A stretch of 64,000 nucleotides of DNA from an uncultured Bacteroidales bacterium (lineage in GTDB: Bacteria > Bacteroidota > Bacteroidia > Bacteroidales > UBA932): the NCBI GenBank assembly GCA_944325435.1, contig CALVAC010000008.1, positions 1 through 64,000 on the forward strand. The letters are read 5' to 3'. The notes below the pieces were generated by a model. The model saw only the letters and a list, made by a program, of their open reading frames with translations. It did not search any database and was not told the origin of the DNA. This document shows positions 25,489-33,163 of the stretch, one piece after another. How positions within the stretch are numbered: the stretch's first letter is position 1; each line of letters opens with the position of its first letter. Made by a program: the position numbers and the translations under genes.

Positions 25489-25561
25489 TGAATGAGCGGA
25501 AAACGAGATTCGAACTCGCGACCCTCAGCTTGGGAAGCTGATGCTCTACCAACTGAGCTAT
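25489..25561 (-). repeat. attL-type 73-bp direct repeat: tRNA-Gly fragment without 5' acceptor arm
   Basis: Identical to 37374-37446. It contains the 3' part of the tRNA-Gly sequence through anticodon and D arms, but the 5' acceptor strand is replaced by an unrelated sequence (TGCGCTTCGCGCA, itself a small hairpin). No promoter is present, so this is not a functional tRNA. It marks the left end of the integrated island. Confidence 0.85.
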
Positions 25562-25621
25562 GCGCTTCGCGCAGTGAGAATCAATGAGTTATGAACATCC
25601 ATAATCTTCATCCTTTATCTC

Positions 25622-25642
25622 TGCTTACACGGTTGCTTACAC
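25622..25642 (+). repeat. Paired arm-type repeats, left end of island
   Basis: TGCTTACAC occurs twice, with a 12-bp period, 61 bp inside the left 73-bp repeat. The right end has TGCTAACAT twice with the same 12-bp period. These are good candidates for integrase arm-binding sites. Confidence 0.6.
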
Positions 25643-25818
25643 ACTTTGCATAAGTGGATGTAGGGTTAAACATAAAGTAATATAATTGTAAATCAATAAA
25701 TTGAGTTGTCTTAATTTCTTATTCTCCTACCTGCGCCATATTTTCCCGATTTTTCTGTTTATATACCCCTCACGAAATTATAGCGTCGATAACAGAATGA
25801 TATATAATGAAATAGAAA

Positions 25819-25839
25819 ATCCCCTTGTTTGGAGGGGAT
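25819..25839 (-). terminator. Terminator of the HEPN gene
   Basis: ATCCCC and GGGGAT enclose a 9-base loop just after the HEPN stop codon; on the minus strand the stem is followed by TTTTCTATTT. Confidence 0.65.
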
Positions 25840-25843
25840 AGTG

Positions 25844-26362
25844 TCAGTTGATATTCAGTTTTGCTTCAAGACAGGCAAGCATAAATTGGTTGGCATGGGT
25901 GAAATTATCTTCCTGATTCCAGAGTGATGCTATTTCCTTTGAGCCATGAAAAAGGTTACATCGATAACGGTAAATGATAGTGATTATCGTCTGTCGTCTT
26001 TCATCTGCACTTATATACGCTTTAGTAAGAGTATCATACACTTGTTTTTCATTCTCTGGAGACAAGCGTAACTTTTTAAGTTTTATTGTATCTTGATACC
26101 TATCCTGGAAATGTTTGAAAGTCTCATCTATTACTATTTGGTCAATACTGAGATTATTTTGTTTAAGGGCATTTGGAAGCTGATATTTTGAGCCTGACTT
26201 GAAAAACTCCTTCTCAAACAGATTCCACAGGTACATAAAGTTGCGTATCTCGTCATACTTGCAATCAGATATATTTATAGTACCGTCATGAGCAATATGG
26301 TTTATTACTTTATTTAACCTATCCGTAATGCTTGCTTGTTGTGTCATTGTTTCTTCTTCCAT
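25844..26362 (-). CDS. HEPN-domain protein, unknown system
   Basis: 172 residues, mostly helical. RYRCNLFHG (Arg134 to His139) is the Rx4H motif of HEPN ribonuclease folds and sits in the last helical pair, where it is expected. A shorter start at 26347 (MTQQASITDR) has a better GAAGAAG ribosome site. No partner nucleotidyltransferase is adjacent; upstream lies a terminator and then the BACON lipoprotein gene. A role as an RNA-cleaving defence or toxin protein is inference from the motif alone. Confidence 0.6.
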   Translation of the reverse strand: MEEETMTQQASITDRLNKVINHIAHDGTINISDCKYDEIRNFMYLWNLFEKEFFKSGSKYQLPNALKQNNLSIDQIVIDETFKHFQDRYQDTIKLKKLRLSPENEKQVYDTLTKAYISADERRQTIITIIYRYRCNLFHGSKEIASLWNQEDNFTHANQFMLACLEAKLNIN

Positions 26363-26378
26363 ATATCATATTCTTAAA

Positions 26379-26405
26379 GTCCCTCCACCATTGCAGCAGA
26401 GGGAC
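26379..26405 (-). terminator. Hairpin between lipoprotein and HEPN genes
   Basis: GTCCCTC and GAGGGAC enclose a 13-base loop, followed on the minus strand by TTTAAGAAT. It would end or attenuate transcription from the lipoprotein operon. Its loop resembles the hairpin after hepT (CATTGC/GCA). Confidence 0.55.
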
Positions 26406-26419
26406 GATTAAACATCTAT

Positions 26420-29400
26420 TTATTCTTGTGGTTTTGATTCTCCGTTGAGCATCTGATACTTGGTAGGATTATATCCGCAACCGTAAACATACCATAGGCC
26501 TGTCATATTTTGGGCGGCTGTCTCTAACGATTCAAAATTGTACAGATTAGGAGAGTCTGTAATTGAAATATTTGTACAGTTGGTCAAACCGTTCAATCCG
26601 GAAATATCTTCTAATTTACTGTTATCTGTAATTGATATATTTGCACAGTTAGTCAAACAGTTAAATCCCGAAATATTTTTTAACACACTATTATTTGAAA
26701 TTTCTATATCTCCGTTTATCGTTTGTAATTGATTTATACCGCTTATTGTCGACATATCGGTTTCGCTTATTGATAAATTCCCGTTTATCGTAGTTAAACT
26801 AACTAAACCATTTATTGATGACAACTTTCCTGTAACAGAGAGACTACCGCCTATCTTCACCAAGTTCGACATTCCTTGTGTATCACCATTCGTTATATAC
26901 AAACTTCCTTTTATATATTTTAGGTTATCTAAACCCAAATATGACTCTACATTGTTTAATGACATATATCCATTAACAGTTTCCAATCCGCTAAAACCTT
27001 CCATAGTTGTATGCTCATAGGGGTAATCACTTGGATTTTTTCCTATAATGAAGTTTCCTCCCACTATAGATAATTTTTTAGGACCTACTGAAAATTTCAT
27101 GTCCCCTGGGATATTTGCAATGAAATCTCCATACACTTTCTCCAGATTATCTAAACCAGCCAAAGATTCTAGTCCTCCCGAATGCTCATCATAAGGCATT
27201 ATCTCAAAATTACCTCCAATTGTAGTTAATCCAGATAATCCCTCAAAAGAACTTAAACTACTCAATATTGCACCATATATAATGCTTTGATTGTGGTCCG
27301 CGTAAATTCTAAAATCACCGCCTATTGTCTGAAGGCTTTCCAAACCTATAAAATTCTCAAGTGAACATAGAGCCTCAGAATTATAACCAGATGCCCCAAT
27401 TGAATAAACTGTATTAGCATCAATAAAAAAATCACCTGTTATTTCCTGTAGATTATTCAATCCTGTGAATGATTTGAGTTCATTAAAGGAACCGACAGCC
27501 TTTAATGTCAAGTTGCCTCCTATTGTTTGTAAATTATTCAATCCACTAAAATCAGTTATAAAACAACTTCTACAATATAAATCGCCTGAAATAGTAGTAA
27601 GATTATTAAGCCCTTCAAATGAATATATTTGAACCGCCTTTAAATTTTTTAATGAACGAATACCTGTTAATCCTTTACATGATCCCATCTTGTTGAGTAT
27701 GAGGGAGTCTCCTATTTGAGATAGATTTTCAGGACCTTCAAAATTGTCAATATTTGACAACATCACATTTCCACCAATTGTTTCAAGTTTTCTTAACGGT
27801 TTAAGAGTGATATCACCATCACTATATGTATTAACCTCCAAATTTTCCCCAATAGACTCAAGATTATTCAATCCCTCAAACGATTTCAAAGTACTACCAC
27901 TATATATTAAATTGCCACCTACTTTTTTTAATCCATACAATCCGTCTAATGAAGTGCAACTAGAGCCTATTTGCAAATCTCCTTTGATTTCTTCAATTAA
28001 ATTACCTAATTGACTTAATGCTTTGACACTAAAATAAGCATTACCATCTATTATTTTATAACCGGCATCACAAATTTCTTTAAGGTCTTCTTCAGATGTA
28101 GCCCTAATATTGCCTTTATAGTACCCGAATGCAATTTGCGTTATTTTGATGTCTTGTGAAAGAGGACTATTAATATCTTGAATTGAAACCGTTGCTGTTC
28201 TTTCATTCTCTGTCTCATTCAAGGCTATAGATAGTTGGACAGAGTGAGATTCCATTGATTTGGTCTCGACAACACTTATCCATGACTGGGCTGATTCAGG
28301 GATAATGACATTACATTCAATATCTGAACTATATGGAATTGTTATGGTTTCGCCTTTAAACTGGACTTCAAATTCGTTTTGTTCGACAATAATTTGTCCG
28401 ACTTTCTGTTTAATTGTCAATGTCTGTGCGACATCACTGTTAACATCTTTGACTGTTATTTCCGCTTCTCTTTCTTCTGTCTGGCTATTGGGCAGTACAT
28501 TTAAATTGAATGTTCTTTTTTCCAATGATTTGGTTTCAATCCGAGTAATCCAGTCTATGTTTTCTGGAATAATGACTTCGAAATCGATATCTGTCGAAAG
28601 ATTAACTTCTATTGAGCCGCCTTTGGCATCGACTTCAAAATAACTGTCTTCAAGAATTATACTGCCGACAATCTGCTTGATAGTAAAAGTCTGAGACAGG
28701 TCGCTGTTCTTGTCTTTTACTGTAATTTCCGCTTCCCTATCCTCTGTCCTATCATTCGGTTTGATATTGAAAACAAGTTCGTCTGCTTTGTCTGACTGGA
28801 TTTGTTCTACCCAGTCAGTATTTTCAGGCATAATTACTTCATAATCCACATTGGACCGTAACTGTACCCTCACTTTTCCACCTTTGGCTGGTACTGTTTC
28901 TTCTGATTTTGACAATACCAATTCATCTCTTTGCGCCTGATAAATGTTGACAGTCTCTGTCTTGCCATTACTTCCTATGATTTCTATACTGCCGTCCCTT
29001 TTCGTTGTATTTGGATTGCTTTCGACAGAGAATGTATGAGTATAGGTCGTCAGTGCCTTAGACTGAGGGGCTTCTGAAATCCAAGACTGACTGTCTGAAT
29101 CAATCTGAATCTCGTATGATATATTACTTTGAATTTCAATAGTAAAGTCTCCACCCTCTTGAGGAATGTCGAATTTGTTTTTTGTGACAAGCAGGGCTTC
29201 TGCGTATTTCTGGGTTACAGTGAATGTTTCCGTCTTATCTCCTGCTTTTACGGTGATAACAGTGTTCCTGTCATCATAAACATCACTTGCCGTAGCAGTC
29301 AAAGTAATGGAACTGTTTCCATTCCCTTCCATTGGTTCAATAGTCAGCCAATCAGCATCATCGGAAATCGCCCAATCGGTGTTTGACTCGATTTCAAAAT

Positions 29401-29554
29401 AATCCTCACCGCCTTTGCTTGGGAAAACGATGTCATCGTAATAGACATTCAGAAATGTGCTTTCTGGATTTCCTCCGTCTTGACTAATTTCCGATTTCGT
29501 ACATGAAACCAGAACTGCCGACATGATTGCCAGCATTGATAATGTCTTTTTCAT
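26420..29554 (-). CDS. Large lipoprotein: five BACON domains + L-domain-like repeats
   Basis: 1044 residues, lipobox AVLVSC. Residues ~30-475 form five tandem BACON-type beta domains, each beginning near FEVxxKGG and ending at SQTFTIKQ or similar. Residues ~490-1010 are a leucine-rich solenoid of ~20-25-residue units with the pattern SFEGLNNLxTIGGNLxI, like receptor L-domain repeats. The last units are near-duplicate 69-bp DNA repeats (26557-26626 and onward). It is probably a surface-exposed binding protein; BACON domains often bind glycans or mucin. The codon style is AT-rich, unlike the PUL lipoproteins. It follows a 144-residue ORF by 1 bp. Confidence 0.75.
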   Translation of the reverse strand: MKKTLSMLAIMSAVLVSCTKSEISQDGGNPESTFLNVYYDDIVFPSKGGEDYFEIESNTDWAISDDADWLTIEPMEGNGNSSITLTATASDVYDDRNTVITVKAGDKTETFTVTQKYAEALLVTKNKFDIPQEGGDFTIEIQSNISYEIQIDSDSQSWISEAPQSKALTTYTHTFSVESNPNTTKRDGSIEIIGSNGKTETVNIYQAQRDELVLSKSEETVPAKGGKVRVQLRSNVDYEVIMPENTDWVEQIQSDKADELVFNIKPNDRTEDREAEITVKDKNSDLSQTFTIKQIVGSIILEDSYFEVDAKGGSIEVNLSTDIDFEVIIPENIDWITRIETKSLEKRTFNLNVLPNSQTEEREAEITVKDVNSDVAQTLTIKQKVGQIIVEQNEFEVQFKGETITIPYSSDIECNVIIPESAQSWISVVETKSMESHSVQLSIALNETENERTATVSIQDINSPLSQDIKITQIAFGYYKGNIRATSEEDLKEICDAGYKIIDGNAYFSVKALSQLGNLIEEIKGDLQIGSSCTSLDGLYGLKKVGGNLIYSGSTLKSFEGLNNLESIGENLEVNTYSDGDITLKPLRKLETIGGNVMLSNIDNFEGPENLSQIGDSLILNKMGSCKGLTGIRSLKNLKAVQIYSFEGLNNLTTISGDLYCRSCFITDFSGLNNLQTIGGNLTLKAVGSFNELKSFTGLNNLQEITGDFFIDANTVYSIGASGYNSEALCSLENFIGLESLQTIGGDFRIYADHNQSIIYGAILSSLSSFEGLSGLTTIGGNFEIMPYDEHSGGLESLAGLDNLEKVYGDFIANIPGDMKFSVGPKKLSIVGGNFIIGKNPSDYPYEHTTMEGFSGLETVNGYMSLNNVESYLGLDNLKYIKGSLYITNGDTQGMSNLVKIGGSLSVTGKLSSINGLVSLTTINGNLSISETDMSTISGINQLQTINGDIEISNNSVLKNISGFNCLTNCANISITDNSKLEDISGLNGLTNCTNISITDSPNLYNFESLETAAQNMTGLWYVYGCGYNPTKYQMLNGESKPQE

Positions 29555-29555
29555 A

Positions 29556-29990
29556 TTATTCTTCGTTTTGATTTGTTTGATTTGTTTGATTTTTGTTCTT
29601 TCGATTGGCTTCTTCTTTATTTTGAATTTCAGTTAGTTGGTTATAAACACTTAACTGTTCATCTTGTAATTCTTCCAATGAGAGTTCATTACATATAAGA
29701 CCATAGACAGAACGATTATATAACGCAACATCAGCGAATTGTTTGCGCTCTTCTTTTGTTGGGAATAAATTGTCTGGAGTTAATCTACCATTACGAGATG
29801 CAACATTTGTATGGTATTCAAACATTTCATCTACAACAATCCTGTAAATTTCAGATTTTGCTGTTTTGTTACTAGTGGTATGTTCAACAGCAAAGTTGAT
29901 TCTATCAGATACTAAATTCTGCAAATCTGACATATGCTTATCAGAAGCAAAAGATTCACAGAACTTCATCAAAGGAGTTTCTTCGCACAT
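29556..29990 (-). CDS. Unknown 144-aa protein coupled to the BACON lipoprotein
   Basis: Not recognised. It has no signal peptide, is mostly helical and charged, and ends in a low-complexity tail of Asn/Gln/Thr repeats (NKNQTNQTNQNEE). Its stop is 1 bp from the start of the lipoprotein gene, so the two are surely co-translated. Upstream is a ~300-base leader with hairpins. Confidence 0.6.
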   Translation of the reverse strand: MCEETPLMKFCESFASDKHMSDLQNLVSDRINFAVEHTTSNKTAKSEIYRIVVDEMFEYHTNVASRNGRLTPDNLFPTKEERKQFADVALYNRSVYGLICNELSLEELQDEQLSVYNQLTEIQNKEEANRKNKNQTNQTNQNEE

Positions 29991-30303
29991 GATTTATTGG
30001 TTTGTGTCACCAACCCCAAATGACGGATTTGTACAAAAAGAAAGTGTGAGGTTGTTTCGTCTATCTAACCGAAGGTTGTGGCTAACCTTAAACATGAATA
30101 AACGATGCAATACCCCACACTCGAATAGATATGAGGTATCGCAGGGTATAAGACACCCTTACCGCATAGTCTAAACAAGAATGAGTGCTGTTCGTTGTCC
30201 TCATGTTTATTGAAAATTGCCACATTTTCGGTTAAGGACAGTGCGAAAACACTTTCAGTATGTATGTCCTCCAGATTGCTCCGAAAGACAGCACAAAGAT
30301 ATA
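29991..30303 (-). other. Long structured leader ahead of the lipoprotein operon
   Basis: CAAAGATA at 30296-30303 (minus strand TATCTTTG) is a -7 box that would place a start ~300 bases before the ATG at 29990. Between them, several hairpins can form on the minus strand, for example CGATACC pairing with GGGTATTG, GGGT-GTCTTAT-ACCC, and AACC-TTC-GGTT. No ORF is supported. It could be a regulatory leader or an independent small RNA. Confidence 0.4.
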
Positions 30304-30345
30304 AAAGTTTTCTTCAAACAGCACTCAAATTGAGGGGTATTGCAT

Positions 30346-30624
30346 CTAAATATCGGCTTGTCCTGCAAGATATTCGTTCTCTGCCTTTATGTACTCATAT
30401 TCCACCTTATAAACATAGAATTCAGAGCGGACATCAAAGTACCTTATACCCGTTTCCAGCATTTCGTGCTCAACATCATAGAACATGTCTTTACCTCGGC
30501 TCTCCAGTTCTGCCAATTCTACTTTCAACTGTTCTCTCTGTCTGATACTTTCCCGTAATTTCCTGTCATACTCTCTGATTTCCCTTGTCGGAACGAAGTT
30601 GTCCCAGTCCATTTCCTTGCTCAT
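30346..30624 (-). CDS. Small helical protein, unknown, paralog of next (92 aa)
   Basis: Not recognised. It is highly charged and likely coiled coil (REIREYDRKLRESIRQREQLKVELAEL). The segment GIRYFDVRSEFYVYKVEYEY aligns with GIEYYEARAEYCYYLAESAY of the neighbouring 109-residue protein, so the two are tandem paralogs. Both are rich in Tyr, Phe and Glu. Confidence 0.55.
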   Translation of the reverse strand: MSKEMDWDNFVPTREIREYDRKLRESIRQREQLKVELAELESRGKDMFYDVEHEMLETGIRYFDVRSEFYVYKVEYEYIKAENEYLAGQADI

Positions 30625-30683
30625 AATCGTTTCATTTAATTGGTTTCCATTTTGATTTTCCTCTGATTTCCTTGATTTGGATT

Positions 30684-31013
30684 CTACATAGGCGATTCTG
30701 TCTTATTTTCTGTTTGCATGTCCAGTTCAGCCATGAAGTCCAGCATAATGTCGTTCCATATCTTGAACTCCCTTTCGTATGCACTTTCCGCCAGATAATA
30801 GCAGTATTCTGCCCTTGCTTCATAGTATTCAATACCAGCCTTGAATATCCTTTGCTTCATCTGGTGCTTCAAGTTCTGCTGTTGTTCCCTTGCAAGATTG
30901 TCAAGTCTCCTTTGCAACCTTTGTTTCCGTTGGGCATTTACCTTTGCATCCTTGTAAAGTTCTTCCGCATAGTCTGACGGTGTAAATCCGTTGTAACCTG
31001 TCGTTTCTTCCAT
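30684..31013 (-). CDS. Small helical protein, unknown, paralog of previous (109 aa)
   Basis: Not recognised. A basic coiled-coil region (RKQRLQRRLDNLAREQQQNL) is followed by an aromatic-acidic segment shared with the 92-residue neighbour. No membrane or signal segment. It is separated from that neighbour by ~60 bp, in the same direction. Confidence 0.55.
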   Translation of the reverse strand: MEETTGYNGFTPSDYAEELYKDAKVNAQRKQRLQRRLDNLAREQQQNLKHQMKQRIFKAGIEYYEARAEYCYYLAESAYEREFKIWNDIMLDFMAELDMQTENKTESPM

Positions 31014-31126
31014 TGTTCATTTGATTTTCAATTGGTTATAGATAAACGAAATATCCAACTCAATCTCCAGTTTATTTGGAAACTGAATCGGATATTCCTT
31101 TGCTTTTCAGTCCCTTGATAGTTGCG

Positions 31127-31417
31127 TTACATTGACATATCCTCCGCTATTTTCTGTATTACCCAATCCATTGAGAGACCTTGACCCGAAGTCTGTCTGC
31201 CCCACCAGTAACAATCGTATGCAGCAAGTATCACTTCTCCGTTTTCTTTGAGCATATCTGCCATAAAAGGAGTGACAAGCCACCATTCGAGGACTTCACT
31301 GTCTTCATCGAAATTCTCCAGTTCATCCCAGAGACATTCATCGTGTTTCATGAGTTCTTCTATGACAAGATTCTGGTTGTCGAGAATCAAGTCGTTTACA
31401 ATCTTTTGTGCTGTCAT
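31127..31417 (-). CDS. Unknown acidic 96-aa protein
   Basis: Not recognised. It is strongly acidic and Trp-rich (LEWWLVTPFMADML, YDCYWWGRQTSGQG). The compact size and charge resemble proteins that bind or inhibit others, such as immunity or anti-restriction factors, but there is no family match I can name. It is the first of a same-direction run of small genes reading towards 29.5 kb. Confidence 0.5.
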   Translation of the reverse strand: MTAQKIVNDLILDNQNLVIEELMKHDECLWDELENFDEDSEVLEWWLVTPFMADMLKENGEVILAAYDCYWWGRQTSGQGLSMDWVIQKIAEDMSM

Positions 31418-31868
31418 GTCATATAAACGAAAAATGCCGTCCCTTGTGAGAACGGCTGGTTAAACATAAACGTAATTCAACGACATTGTTATCTGTCGTT
31501 TATCGAACGGTTTGCAAACTGTATGTTTCTGATGTGAATATGTCTTAATTTGATTCTATATAAAGTAGTACCTTTGGGATGTACCCTGCACTGGTCTTGC
31601 GTTGAAGTGGATTTTGATTTCCCTTGAAGTATGTGTAGGGGTGCTTTGGATAGATACTCTGTTTGTGACCTTTACCTGTACCTATGAGAGCAGGTATAGT
31701 TAAAGGTATGAAACCGACTTGATTTGGCTATTTATCTGGAAGCCTGTATGGTATAGTTAAAGATATAGTTTCCAATTCAATTCTGACTTTTTGGAGTCTT
31801 CTATATACAGAAAACCCTCTCACATTGCTGCAAGAGGGCTGATATGCCATTAATCCGTCTAAAGCAGT
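31418..31868. other. Gene-poor 450-bp stretch
   Basis: AT-rich with no credible ORF. It holds an imperfect inverted repeat around 31672-31710 (CCTTTACCTGTACCT facing AGGTATAGTTAAAGG), repeated GGTATAGTTAAAG motifs at ~31695 and ~31750, and the hepT terminator. The promoter for the 96-residue gene probably lies near its left end. Confidence 0.45.
31815..31838 (-). terminator. Terminator of the mntA-hepT operon
   Basis: CCCTCT and AGAGGG enclose a 12-base loop; on the minus strand the stem is followed by TTTTCTG. It sits ~30 bp past the hepT stop. Confidence 0.65.
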
Positions 31869-32207
31869 CTATTGTTCCAGTAATGTCTGCGCTTCCTCTT
31901 TCAGTTTCGGCAAATGGTTTATCACTATACTCCATAGAATATCGGCTGAAAGACTGTCATAGCCATGTATGATATAGTTCCTTGCATCGACTATCTTTCG
32001 GGAATTGGTAATGGCTATGTTTCTGTCCTCTTTCAGAATCCTGTTCATTGCCTCACCGATTATCTCAATATCCCTTTCTACTGCCCGTCTTAAACACAGG
32101 TCATTGCAGAACTCGTTGAAATACTTGGGCTTGTCTCCAAAGAATGATTCTATCTCATTGATTGCATCCAGAATGTCGTGCAGATGCTTGTTTATATTCT
32201 CATCCAT
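31869..32207 (-). CDS. HepT-like HEPN ribonuclease toxin
   Basis: 112 residues, DUF86/HepT type. The active motif Rx4HxY is intact in ARNYIIHGYD (Arg76, His81, Tyr83). In this family the toxin is silenced by AMP addition to the Tyr of this motif by its MntA partner. The gene overlaps the mntA stop by 8 bp, giving the order antitoxin then toxin. Confidence 0.85.
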   Translation of the reverse strand: MDENINKHLHDILDAINEIESFFGDKPKYFNEFCNDLCLRRAVERDIEIIGEAMNRILKEDRNIAITNSRKIVDARNYIIHGYDSLSADILWSIVINHLPKLKEEAQTLLEQ

Positions 32208-32499
32208 ATATCAATTGCTTTGTAGAATCCACATTCTTTCGGAAATACGGATTTTTTATGGACTGTTCCTCTACCAAATCAACCTTTCTGCCGAACAAAT
32301 CCTGTAATGAATACTTGAAATCGAAGTAATTGTCGAAATAATCCTCCACCTCGTCTTTCTTGAAATCCACGACCAAATCTATGTCGCTTTCATCATTGAA
32401 TCTGTCAGTCAATACAGACCCGAAAACGAAAAGCCTGTTTACCTTGTACCGTTTGCACAAGGAAACTATGTTCTTGATATGATTGTCTATCAATTTCAT
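32200..32499 (-). CDS. MntA-like nucleotidyltransferase antitoxin
   Basis: 99 residues from ATG at 32499 (an upstream TTG at 32508 is less likely). It has the minimal nucleotidyltransferase signature GSx10DxD: Gly27-Ser28 in VFGSVL and Asp39-Ile-Asp41 in ESDIDLVVDF. It adds AMP to HepT in known pairs. A TATATTTG box at 32513-32506 ends only ~7 bases before the ATG, so the transcript may be nearly leaderless. Confidence 0.85.
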   Translation of the reverse strand: MKLIDNHIKNIVSLCKRYKVNRLFVFGSVLTDRFNDESDIDLVVDFKKDEVEDYFDNYFDFKYSLQDLFGRKVDLVEEQSIKNPYFRKNVDSTKQLIYG

Positions 32500-33163
32500 C
32501 TTTTGCAAATATAGTCTTTTTATCTATACACAGATAATGAGACTGCCAAATCCATTCCAAATTTTTTTTGGAAACCAAACTCACAGATACAGGAAAGGGA
32601 GAACTTATGCTGTCCTCCCATGTAATTTCAAACTGGTTTAATATGGATTTATCTATAAAGCAGTTAATCCCTTTTCTTCCTGCTGTCGCTATCCCTAAAG
32701 CAAGGCAGATAAATGACCTCCCTGTCCCAGTCCTCGTCCTCATTATAGATATACACTGTCCTTGACTTCTGGATTTCAAGAATCATCGGTATATCTATCG
32801 TTGTCGTACATATCAATGGTATCGCTTTCATCGCTTCTCCTTTGTTTCTGGTTAATGGAATCTTCTATGTCTGAATCTCTTTATATGCCAATTCTATATG
32901 AAGTTATGTATTATTTCCGAGTTTTCCAAAGTAAATTTTCTGGATTAACTGGCTTATATATAATGGAATAAGTGAGGTTTCCAACCGAATTTTCTGTTTG
33001 TCTGGATTTGTTTTGGAGAATGATTTCAGATAATATATCCGATGTAATATTTTTTATGGCATGAAATGCTATTCTTATAGACACCTCAATCTCGTGCCAT
33101 GAAAAAAAATAGCACTTTTTCCATTTGGAACTTGGAGGATTTCTTTCTCCCTCCGTTGTACCT
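32500..33163. other. Gene-poor stretch between mntA and the helicase-like gene
   Basis: AT-rich with no convincing gene beyond the possible 40-residue peptide. The mntA -7 box lies at its left end. An 87-codon minus-strand ORF (32911-33174) begins with GTG inside the helicase 3' end and has no family features. Confidence 0.45.
32664..32786 (-). CDS. Possible 40-aa acidic/basic peptide
   Basis: ATG at 32784-32786, stop at 32664. The peptide (beginning MILEIQKSRTVYIYNEDEDWDREV) has a natural-looking composition and a clean end, but nothing recognisable. It is the only reasonable ORF in the gap between the helicase-like gene and mntA. It may be a remnant of a longer gene. Confidence 0.25.
   Translation of the reverse strand: MILEIQKSRTVYIYNEDEDWDREVIYLPCFRDSDSRKKRD

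Noticed and set aside
25489..25561. Second functional tRNA-Gly gene
   Set aside because: The 5' acceptor strand and promoter are missing; it is an attachment-site duplicate.
26420..29554. Diversity-generating retroelement target
   Set aside because: No reverse transcriptase or template repeat in the island, and the repeated C-terminal segment is a structural solenoid repeat.
32405..32779. Minus-strand 124-codon ORF overlapping mntA
   Set aside because: Overlaps the start of mntA in another frame and its sequence has no family features; the promoter box of mntA lies inside it.
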